Shown one piece after another: positions 1-5,082 of a stretch of DNA of 8,318 bases; positions within the stretch are counted from its first letter, which is position 1, and each line of letters begins with the position of its first letter. Location of the stretch: assembly GCA_964449175.1 (NCBI GenBank), contig CAYUYH010000126.1, forward strand, positions 1-8,318, read 5' to 3'. The notes under the pieces are model-generated. The model worked only from the letters and a program-made list of their open reading frames with translations. It did no database searches and had not been told where the DNA came from. This stretch comes from CAYUYH01 sp964449175. Its GTDB lineage: Bacteria; Planctomycetota; Phycisphaerae; SM23-33. The translations under genes and the position numbers were made by a program.

Positions 1-2
1 CC

Positions 3-632
3 ACTGACCCGTGGACGACCTTCCTGCTCGACGATCGACCCGCGTTGCTCTCGGCCGTGTTTCTCATATTGATCTTCGGCATGCCGCTGCTGATTGGCTT
101 CCTCGCGTTCAACCAGCTTTCCGGTGACGTGCAGAGCCGCGGCATACGCTACATCCTCCTGCGAACCGACCGCGGAAATGTCTTTCTCGGCCGGTTCCTT
201 GGGACCGCGATCTTCTCGACCGCTGTAATGGCCTTCATCATCGCCACGATCACCCTCTACCTGGGCGCGAGGATTCGGATCTACTCGGCCGGCATGCTCA
301 CCCTGTGGGGCTTGCATGGGTTCATCGTGCTGTCGATTCTAATGCTGCCCTACATTGCCCTGTGCTCGTGGATTTCGGCCCTGGTGGACTCGCCGTTCCT
401 CTCGCTGGTGCTGGCCAAGGGGATCATAGGCGGCGTGGTGATGTTCGCGCTGCTGGGGGGACTGCTCTGGAAGCCGGCGAAGTATCTCAGGTTTGCCCTG
501 CCGTGGGGAGTACAGAACTACCTGTTCCACCCCGCGCTGGCGCTTTCGCTCGGGGCGGTGTGTGCGTGCCTCGGCTACACGCTGCTGTTCCTGGCCCTTG
601 GCTATCATCGGTTCGACACGAGAGACCTGTAG
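3..632 (+). CDS. ABC-2 type transporter permease, 5'-truncated by window edge
   Basis: This is the C-terminal part of an integral-membrane subunit of an ABC-2 type exporter. The frame is open back to the first base of the window, so the true start lies outside; the TTG at 45 is internal and not a credible start. About 209 residues are visible. They contain roughly five hydrophobic segments, including SAVFLILIFGMPLLIGFLAF, a stretch around TAIFSTAVMAFIIATITLYL, and three more towards the end. The segment GIRYILLRTDRGNVFLGRFLG resembles the cytoplasmic coupling region of ABC-2 permeases, where an 'R-lL-tp-sR---l-gk' pattern precedes the second helix. The gene ends in TAG and the ATPase GTG follows with no intervening base, so the two are translationally coupled and should form one transporter. 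The substrate cannot be told from sequence. The ABC-2 assignment is firm in class; the subfamily is not resolved. Confidence 0.85.
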   Translation, partial: TDPWTTFLLDDRPALLSAVFLILIFGMPLLIGFLAFNQLSGDVQSRGIRYILLRTDRGNVFLGRFLGTAIFSTAVMAFIIATITLYLGARIRIYSAGMLTLWGLHGFIVLSILMLPYIALCSWISALVDSPFLSLVLAKGIIGGVVMFALLGGLLWKPAKYLRFALPWGVQNYLFHPALALSLGAVCACLGYTLLFLALGYHRFDTRDL

Positions 633-1601
633 GTGACGACTGTGGAGTGCGCGATACACATCGACGGGATATCGAAGAGCTTCGCCGCCGTGCGGGCCCT
701 GGACTCGGTGACGTTCGACGTCCCGCCGCGGTCGATCTTCGGCCTGCTCGGGCCGAACGGAGCGGGCAAGACCACGCTGTTCTCGATCGTCACCGACTTC
801 CTGAAGGCCAACGCAGGCACGGTCAAGGTCCTGGGCATCGACACCCGCCACATCTCGCAGTTGCGGGGCCGCCTGAGCGTCTTCCCGCAGGACGCCGACT
901 TCCAGCGGAACGTGCCGATCCTGGATCAATTGGCCTTCTTCCGGCTGCTCGGCGGCAGCACGCGCCGCCAGGCCAAAGAGGAGGTCATGGAGACGCTGGA
1001 GCTGGTGGGGCTTGGGTCGGTGGCCAAGCGACGCGTCGGCACGCTCTCGCACGGGATGGTCAAGCGGCTGGGCATCGCCCAGGCGTTCCTCGGCCAGCCG
1101 GAGGTGATCCTCCTCGACGAGCCGACGGCCGGCCTGGACCCCGCCAACGCCCGCCAGACGAGGGACCTGATCAAGCAGCTCCAGCAGCGGGCCACGATCA
1201 TGGTCAGCTCGCACAATCTCGCGGAGATTCAGGAACTGTGCGATCACGTGGCGATCCTCGACCTGGGCAAGCTCGTGTTTGCCGGCTCGGTCGAGGACAT
1301 CACCCGCTCCGACCGCGAGTACAACGTGGACCTGTCCCGCCCGCTGGCCGAGGGGGAGGCGGCCCGGCTGCGATCGGTTCCGGGAGTGCGCGAGGTCAGG
1401 GCGGTTCCGCCGCCGGCCACCGCGTTGGCGGGCTCGGCGTCATACGTGGTCACGCTCGATCAGTCCGGCGATCAGGATGCCGTCATCGCCGCCGTCCTTG
1501 GCTGTCTGCTCGACGTAGGCATCACCCCTCGCCGCTTCACGCTCGACCGAAGCCTGGAGAAGCACTTCCTCGAGGTCACCGGCGCCGGGAACGACAACTA
1601 G
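633..1601 (+). CDS. ABC transporter ATP-binding protein (ABC-2 exporter type)
   Basis: This is the cytoplasmic ATPase that powers the permease encoded immediately upstream. All nucleotide-binding motifs are visible: Walker A GPNGAGKTT (residues 40-48), Q-loop glutamine 86 in VFPQD, a variant signature LSHGMVKR (138-145), Walker B VILLDEP with catalytic Glu163, D-loop GLDP (167-170), and H-loop His204 in VSSHN. The LSHGM signature in place of LSGGQ is common in CcmA/NatA-like exporter ATPases. After about residue 230 comes a C-terminal extension of about 90 residues, probably an accessory regulatory domain as in drug- and Na+-exporter ATPases. The GTG at 633 abuts the permease stop. A second GTG at 642 has AGGTG six bases upstream and could be the real start, shortening the protein by three residues. 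The product ends 14 bp before the convergent acetyltransferase gene. Function as a transporter ATPase is certain; the cargo is unknown. Confidence 0.95.
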   Translation: MTTVECAIHIDGISKSFAAVRALDSVTFDVPPRSIFGLLGPNGAGKTTLFSIVTDFLKANAGTVKVLGIDTRHISQLRGRLSVFPQDADFQRNVPILDQLAFFRLLGGSTRRQAKEEVMETLELVGLGSVAKRRVGTLSHGMVKRLGIAQAFLGQPEVILLDEPTAGLDPANARQTRDLIKQLQQRATIMVSSHNLAEIQELCDHVAILDLGKLVFAGSVEDITRSDREYNVDLSRPLAEGEAARLRSVPGVREVRAVPPPATALAGSASYVVTLDQSGDQDAVIAAVLGCLLDVGITPRRFTLDRSLEKHFLEVTGAGNDN

Positions 1602-1615
1602 CAGCCTCGTCGGCG

Positions 1616-2092
1616 TCATAGGTGCTTTGTCATCTCGAAGTACTCCAGCGGCTGGCCGTCTTCCATCGTCGCGCACTTGGCCTCGGTCAGCCCATAGCCG
1701 AGCGACTCGTAGAATGGTCTGGCCACGATGGTTGAATGCAGCCGCACGCTCTTCAGCCCCGCGGCCAGCGCCCGAGCCTCCAGGTGGGCCATGATCCGCC
1801 TGCCGAGGCCGCGTCGCTGGCAGTCCGGGTGCACGTAGACCCGCTTGATCTCGCCGTCGACGAGCATGCCCGTGGCGACGACCTCGCCGGCGCACTCGAG
1901 CACCACTGCATAGCCGCCTGCCGCGTCGCCCAGGATTTCCTCGACGTCGTGGTGCTTCTTGAAGTGCCGCACCGCGCTCGGCGCGTACGTGCCGGCCAGG
2001 GCCCCGTCGACTGTCTCCAGCAGCAGCTTGTGCACAGCCGGTGAGTCCGCCGGGCGGAACGGCCTGATTGTCATGTTCTCCCGTGTCACCAT
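1616..2092 (-). CDS. GNAT family N-acetyltransferase (158 aa)
   Basis: This is a single-domain GNAT enzyme, which transfers an acetyl group from acetyl-CoA to an amine. The N-terminal strand MTIRPFRPADSPAVHKLL (from residue 7) is the usual beta1-alpha1 start of the fold. Motif A is complete: IKRVYVHPD followed by the pyrophosphate-binding loop QRRGLG (residues 92-97) and a helix. The C-terminal RPFYESLGYG (125-134) is the conserved motif B 'a--fYeklGF' tyrosine region. The ATG at 2092 has AGGA seven bases upstream, overlapping the TAG of the preceding gene. An internal ATG at 2074 also has GGGAG but only three bases away, so 2092 is preferred. The gap to the upstream GNAT gene is 9 nt, so they are co-transcribed. 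Substrate is unknown; small GNATs act on proteins, antibiotics, polyamines or amino acids, and nothing here discriminates. Confidence 0.88.
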   Translation of the reverse strand: MVTRENMTIRPFRPADSPAVHKLLLETVDGALAGTYAPSAVRHFKKHHDVEEILGDAAGGYAVVLECAGEVVATGMLVDGEIKRVYVHPDCQRRGLGRRIMAHLEARALAAGLKSVRLHSTIVARPFYESLGYGLTEAKCATMEDGQPLEYFEMTKHL

Positions 2093-2101
2093 CCCAGCTT
2101 C

Positions 2102-2890
2102 CTACAGCGGAGCGACACTGCACTCCTCGTACGCGGCAACTACCTCGAACCCAAGCTTGCGATAGCAGGCGAGGGCAGCGTGGTTGTCGGCCCTGACGTT
2201 CAGCCCGATGTGCTCGATCGTCTCCAGAAGGCTCTTGCATAGGGCGGCCGTTGCGGCCGCAGCATAGCCGTTTCGACGAAACTGGTCGTCCGTGGCGATG
2301 TTCCCCAAGGCCGCCACTCCGTACCGCTTGGAGTAGACGTGCATGCCGGCGGCACTGACGATCCCGGCGTCGCGCCTGATCACAAAGTATGGATGCATAT
2401 CCAACATGTCCGGCTCGAACCAATGCGCGGGGCAACTGCGCTCGTAGAACTCCAACAGATCATCGGCGTCCGCCGCGGACACAGCCTCGGCCGCCGAGGT
2501 GTCGACGGCGCTGACCTTTGAGGCATCCGTCAGCGCCATCTTGTGGTGTTTGCCGTGCGACATTACGCGGTATTGGCCGGCCAGGGCATTCGCCAGGCCA
2601 AGGCTCAGATGCGCGTAGAAGCTCTTGGGCAACAGACGCATGATCGAGCCAAGCAGCTCCTTGACGGCCGGGAGCTCGTCGTCACCGCCCATGGCAAGCA
2701 GTGTCGGCGAGCTCAGCCCGCTGTATACGAGCGCAATAGCCCTGGTCTCGCCCCCATCCGTCAGCGCGTACCACGTCGTGTGCGGCCAGAAGCGATCGTC
2801 CAGGTCGCCCAGTTGGTAGATGTTCCGGAAGGTGTCCGGTCGCAGGAACGCCTCGATGCGATTCTTGTCGTGCAGTGAGATCGTCTTCAT
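2102..2890 (-). CDS. Two-part GNAT family N-acetyltransferase (262 aa)
   Basis: This is a larger GNAT-fold protein. The C-terminal half is a recognisable FR47-like acetyltransferase domain: AALGNIATDDQFRRNGYAAA (193-212) contains the acetyl-CoA loop RRNGYA, and IGLNVRADNHAALACYRKLG (228-247) is the 'N-N--A---Y-k-GF' motif. The N-terminal half (about 1-120) lacks the CoA loop but contains FRNIYQLGDLDDRFW (21-35), a pattern typical of two-lobe GNATs in which the first lobe is a degenerate GNAT fold. The ATG at 2890 has only a distant GGAG 11 bases upstream, so initiation may be modest. The gene lies 9 nt ahead of the second GNAT gene and 126 nt downstream of the methyltransferase, all in the same direction. 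The tandem arrangement suggests related substrates or a sequential modification, but the acceptor is unknown. Confidence 0.83.
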   Translation of the reverse strand: MKTISLHDKNRIEAFLRPDTFRNIYQLGDLDDRFWPHTTWYALTDGGETRAIALVYSGLSSPTLLAMGGDDELPAVKELLGSIMRLLPKSFYAHLSLGLANALAGQYRVMSHGKHHKMALTDASKVSAVDTSAAEAVSAADADDLLEFYERSCPAHWFEPDMLDMHPYFVIRRDAGIVSAAGMHVYSKRYGVAALGNIATDDQFRRNGYAAAATAALCKSLLETIEHIGLNVRADNHAALACYRKLGFEVVAAYEECSVAPL

Positions 2891-2942
2891 GCGTCACGCC
2901 ACTCCGCGCTAGCTGCCGAAGCAGGCAGTTGATGCCGCTGCT

Positions 2943-2972
2943 CTGCTACGCAGGCCATTCCCTGCTCGGCAA
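2943..2972 (-). promoter_or_regulatory. Weak candidate promoter ahead of the GNAT pair
   Basis: In the 126-nt gap between the methyltransferase and the GNAT pair there is TTGCCG (2972-2967), an 18-nt spacer, then TAGCAG (2948-2943). The match to sigma70 consensus is partial, so this only marks a possible internal start. The same gap holds a small hairpin, CTGCC/GGCAG, with no T-tract. No convincing terminator separates the methyltransferase from the GNAT genes. Confidence 0.2.
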
Positions 2973-3016
2973 CATTGTCCCGACGCTCGTGTTGGGCCGG
3001 TCGCCCGGTGAGCTTC

Positions 3017-3790
3017 TTATCCTTTCGCCGGCCGGCGGGCAATGGCGATCATCCTGCGCTTGTGGCGCGTGAGCCTGCCCACCTTCGGCCAGCCGTAGAA
3101 CACCACGTCGCGGAACCCCGCCCGTCGCAGCAGCGCCCGCAGCTCGGGCGCGGTGTACAGGAAGTGCGAGAAGCGGTGCGTCTCGCGCCGCCGGCCCTTG
3201 GAAAACGTCCACGTGTTGATGATGCGCCGGCCGGTGCGATCCCATCGGCTGCGCCGGACGCCCCGAACGCCGCTGACCACGCTGTCGCCGGTGGGCCTGA
3301 ATCGTGGCGCCAGCCAGGACCTGTTTATCATCTCGATAAGGAACTTCCCGCCCGGGCGCAGTGCGCGGAAGGCTGCGGTCGCCGCGGCGAGGTTGCCCGC
3401 CTCGTCGAAGTAGCCGAAGCTGGTGAACCAATTGACCGCGGCGTGGAACTCGCCCTCGAACGGCAGCTCGCGCATGTCGCAGCAGGCGAGGCGAACCCGC
3501 AGGCCGCGGCGGGCGGCGCGGCGGCGTGCGCTGCGGATGTAAGAGTCCGACAAGTCCACGCCGGTGACGTCCAGGCCCTGCCTGGCCAGCTCCCTGGCGA
3601 TCCGGCCAAACCCGCACGGGCAGTCCAGCACGCGCTGCCCGCCCCGCAGGCGTAGCAGGCGCCTGATCATCGCTGCTTCTGCCGCGGCGTGTTTCTCATG
3701 CCTCCGCCCGCCCAGAATCCGGCCATACAGGCCGCCGAAGAACATTCTGTACCATTCCGTCTTCCCGGCCATCGCTGCCCTCTCTGTCAC
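3017..3790 (-). CDS. Class I SAM-dependent methyltransferase (257 aa)
   Basis: The product is a Rossmann-fold methyltransferase using S-adenosylmethionine. Motif I is VLDCPCGFGRIA (54-65), with the glycine loop CGFG. Motif post-I is VTGVDLSDSY (75-84), where Asp79 would contact the ribose of SAM. LACCDMRELPF (101-111) is the adenine-contacting motif. FHAAVNWFTSFGYF (115-128) is the motif IV region typical of Methyltransf_25-like enzymes, and ALRPGGKFLIEM (143-154) is motif post-IV. The acceptor is unknown. The open frame extends upstream to 4018, but that part crosses a terminator and a promoter. The GTG at 3790 has AAGGAGA seven bases upstream and is the chosen start; the ATG at 3772 is the alternative. 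Residues 84-100 are very arginine-rich. It is the first gene of a probable methyltransferase-GNAT-GNAT operon behind an attenuator-like leader. Confidence 0.88.
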   Translation of the reverse strand: MTERAAMAGKTEWYRMFFGGLYGRILGGRRHEKHAAAEAAMIRRLLRLRGGQRVLDCPCGFGRIARELARQGLDVTGVDLSDSYIRSARRRAARRGLRVRLACCDMRELPFEGEFHAAVNWFTSFGYFDEAGNLAAATAAFRALRPGGKFLIEMINRSWLAPRFRPTGDSVVSGVRGVRRSRWDRTGRRIINTWTFSKGRRRETHRFSHFLYTAPELRALLRRAGFRDVVFYGWPKVGRLTRHKRRMIAIARRPAKG

Positions 3791-3840
3791 GATGCCTCTC
3801 CTTTTCCAGCACTGCGACGTATCCATCATGCCCACCGGCC

Positions 3841-3872
3841 AAACAAGAAGGCCCGCTCGCAGGAACGGGCCT
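3841..3872 (-). terminator. Rho-independent-type terminator upstream of the methyltransferase
   Basis: Read on the minus strand, AGGCCCG (3872-3866), a 10-nt loop and CGGGCCT (3855-3849) form a perfect 7-bp GC-rich stem. TCTTGTTT follows at 3848-3841. The T-tract is imperfect (six of eight) but lies on the correct side for the minus strand; the plus-strand downstream side has no T-run. The structure sits between a strong promoter and the methyltransferase start, so readthrough would be needed to express the operon from that promoter. Confidence 0.65.
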
Positions 3873-3960
3873 CGTGTGCGTTTCGATTCGGCTTGTTGCG
3901 CTATCGCGGCCCGTTCCTGTCGCTTGGCGCATGAATACCCCACAGGCCTACGAACGGCCT
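3849..3960 (-). promoter_or_regulatory. Attenuator-like overlapping hairpins (segments 1-4)
   Basis: Four minus-strand segments can pair alternatively. Segment 2, CAGGAACGGGCC (3919-3908), is a perfect 12-bp complement of segment 3, GGCCCGTTCCTG (3871-3860), giving an antiterminator with a 36-nt loop. Segment 3 contains most of the 5' arm of the terminator and can instead pair with segment 4, CGGGCCT (3855-3849). Segment 1, GGCCGTTC (3959-3952), can pair with segment 2 as six continuous base pairs plus two across a one-base bulge, which would free segment 3 to make the terminator. Segment 2 lies within the last codons of the 35-codon leader frame and segment 1 in its middle. This 1:2, 2:3, 3:4 layout is that of trp/his-type attenuators. 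The pairings are read directly from the sequence; the regulatory role is inferred. Confidence 0.6.
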
Positions 3961-4008
3961 GAAGGCGTTTCCGCACCACATGGACATGGTATTGGCCGTG
4001 TTCGTCAT
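3901..4008 (-). CDS. Putative 35-residue leader peptide
   Basis: This short minus-strand frame starts at ATG 4008 and ends with TAG at 3903-3901. The product contains MTNTANTMSMWCGNAF, then FRPFVGLWGIHAP (residues 16-28), and ends in SDRNGPR. It has two Trp (11, 23), three Met, one Cys and one His, with no signal peptide or membrane segment. The predicted transcript start, about 7 nt after the -10 box, falls near 4011, so the ATG would be leaderless or nearly so, and there is no Shine-Dalgarno sequence. Codons 16-20 lie in pairing segment 1 and codons 30-34 in segment 2 of the attenuator-like structure, so translation would decide which hairpin forms. There is no run of a single amino acid, so the sensed signal is unclear. 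It could also be a stand-alone small protein, or an accidental frame inside a structured RNA. Confidence 0.5.
   Translation of the reverse strand: MTNTANTMSMWCGNAFRPFVGLWGIHAPSDRNGPR
3934..3993 (-). repeat. Inverted repeats inside the leader transcript
   Basis: Within the leader, AATACC (3993-3988) and GGTATT (3939-3934) are perfect complements closing a domain of about 60 nt. Inside it lie a GCG-GAAA-CGC mini-hairpin with a GNRA-type loop and a 6-bp hairpin CAGGCC/GGCCTG with a 7-nt loop. These overlap pairing segment 1, so they could act as a pause hairpin or as part of a folded regulatory RNA. Confidence 0.4.
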
Positions 4009-4017
4009 GATGACGCA

Positions 4018-4046
4018 CTTCTACTCAACGTTTTGCGATGTGTCAA
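4018..4046 (-). promoter_or_regulatory. Sigma70-type promoter of the leader/methyltransferase operon
   Basis: A perfect -35 box TTGACA (4046-4041) is followed by exactly 17 nt and the -10 box TAGAAG (4023-4018, four of six consensus positions), in a locally AT-rich patch of a GC-rich genome. Predicted transcription starts near 4011, about three bases before the leader ATG. This is the best promoter match in the window. Confidence 0.6.
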
Positions 4047-4058
4047 TCTGTTTGCAGG

Positions 4059-4081
4059 AATAATCCCCGGGCCCTGCGGGG
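4059..4081 (-). terminator. Probable terminator of the YmdB-family gene
   Basis: On the minus strand, 42 nt after the stop of the phosphoesterase gene, CCCCG (4081-4077) and CGGGG (4069-4065) flank a 7-nt loop and are followed by ATTATT. The stem is short but entirely GC, and it lies just upstream of the next promoter, where insulation would be expected. Confidence 0.4.
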
Positions 4082-4123
4082 TCGGCGACCTTCCAACTCA
4101 CGAACCCCGAACTGCCTCTCACA

Positions 4124-4978
4124 TCAGTGGTGGTTTCCACTGCGTTGCGGCAGGCCGTCGTCGCGGTCGTACGGCCCGCCCTCGTAGGCCGGGCCGCGGA
4201 CCTCGACGCGCTCGATGGCCACGGCCTTGCCTGTGTCGGCGTCCACTGTGGCCAGGGCGCCGCACATCCGCACGTCGCCGGTGGCGATCTCGAAGTGCGT
4301 CGGCATCGACGTTGTCATCGCGCTCAGCACGCGGTCCTTGCGGCGCCCCAGCACGCTGTCGTACGGGCCGGTCATGCCCAGGTCCGATATGCAGGCTGTC
4401 CCGCCTGTCAATATCCTCGCGTCGGCAGTGGGGATGTGCGTGTGAGTGCCGAACACCACGCTCACGCGCCCGTCGAGGTGATACCCGATGGCGATCTTCT
4501 CGCTGGAGGCCTCGGCGTGGAAGTCCACGATGCGAACCTTCACCTCCTTTGGCATCTCGGCCAGCGCCCTGTCGATCGCGGCCCAGGGCGAGTCGTTCTG
4601 CCCCATGTACATCTGTCCGAGGACGCACGCGACGCCCACCTGCGCGGCGGCCGACTTGGTCTGGAGCACCGTCCATCGCCGCCCGCTCGCCTGGGTCGAC
4701 AAGTTGGCCGGGCGGACGATGCGGTCGGAAGACTCGAGCGTCGAGATGATTTCTTTCTTGCGGTAGGCGTGGTCGCCGAGCGTTATCGCGTCGATGCCGT
4801 AGTCCAGCAGCTTCTTGTAGATCGCCACGGTCAGTCCGCTGCCGCCGGCTGCGTTCTCGGCGTTGCAGACCACGAAATCGACCTTGCGTTCCTCGATTGT
4901 CTTGCCCAGGCAAGCCGCCAGGACCTGCCTGCCGGGCCGGCCCACGACGTCGCCGATGCACAGCACGTTTATCGTCAT
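4124..4978 (-). CDS. ymdB: YmdB/TIGR00282-family metallophosphoesterase (284 aa)
   Basis: This is a calcineurin-like phosphoesterase of the YmdB family. Family members hydrolyse 2',3'-cyclic nucleotides, and in Bacillus the protein affects biofilm and motility decisions. The dimetal ligands are visible: Asp10 in CIGDVVGRPGR, Glu41-Asn42 in CNAENAAGG, His70 in TLGDHAYRKKEI, His154 in VDFHAEASSEK, and His179/His181 in GTHTHIPTAD. The C-terminal signature ISDLGMTGPYDSVLG (197-211) is also family-typical. Position 69 is Asp where the usual family motif is GNH, so one metal ligand is exchanged. Length matches the family norm of about 260-290. The ATG at 4978 has only a weak AAGTGGG ahead of it. 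A TATAAT box lies 35 nt upstream, so the gene may be transcribed on its own rather than with the GT-C-like gene 104 nt upstream. Confidence 0.92.
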   Translation of the reverse strand: MTINVLCIGDVVGRPGRQVLAACLGKTIEERKVDFVVCNAENAAGGSGLTVAIYKKLLDYGIDAITLGDHAYRKKEIISTLESSDRIVRPANLSTQASGRRWTVLQTKSAAAQVGVACVLGQMYMGQNDSPWAAIDRALAEMPKEVKVRIVDFHAEASSEKIAIGYHLDGRVSVVFGTHTHIPTADARILTGGTACISDLGMTGPYDSVLGRRKDRVLSAMTTSMPTHFEIATGDVRMCGALATVDADTGKAVAIERVEVRGPAYEGGPYDRDDGLPQRSGNHH

Positions 4979-5006
4979 CCCACTTGCTTTCTAGGTGAGG
5001 GTGAGA

Positions 5007-5040
5007 GGGCCAATTATAGGCCCGGCGGGCATTGGGCAAA
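5007..5040 (-). promoter_or_regulatory. Candidate promoter of the YmdB-family gene, with embedded inverted repeat
   Basis: On the minus strand a perfect TATAAT (5018-5013) lies 16 nt after TTTGCC (5040-5035), a weak -35. The -10 box forms the loop of a perfect inverted repeat, GGGCC at 5007-5011 and GGCCC at 5019-5023, which could be a repressor site or a chance palindrome. The predicted 5' UTR is about 28 nt. Confidence 0.4.
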
Positions 5041-5082
5041 GAGAATTCCCGTAAACCGCCCCCCTCCTTGCGATCGAAGACG

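Noticed and set aside
339..1247. Long minus-strand open frame antisense to the ABC genes.
   Set aside because: No domain motifs, skewed composition, and it fully overlaps unambiguous genes on the other strand.
305..1621. Long plus-strand open frame of 438 codons overlapping the permease and ATPase.
   Set aside because: It is an Arg/Gly/Pro-rich shadow of high-GC coding DNA; the overlapping ATPase has every catalytic motif in its own frame.
1440..2435. 331-codon minus-strand frame overlapping both GNAT genes.
   Set aside because: Gly/Arg-rich shadow; the CoA-binding motifs are in the other frames.
2946..3617. 223-codon minus-strand frame over the methyltransferase.
   Set aside because: It is an alternative frame of the methyltransferase with Arg/Ala/Pro bias and no motif.
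3791..4018. N-terminal extension of the methyltransferase frame back to 4018 (333 residues).
   Set aside because: The extra 76 codons cross a terminator hairpin, pairing segments and the -10 box, show no protein-like composition, and a GTG with a strong AAGGAG lies at 3790.
5063..5069. Strong AAGGAGG on the minus strand downstream of the GT-C-like gene.
   Set aside because: No ATG, GTG or TTG follows at a usable distance, so it does not mark a gene.
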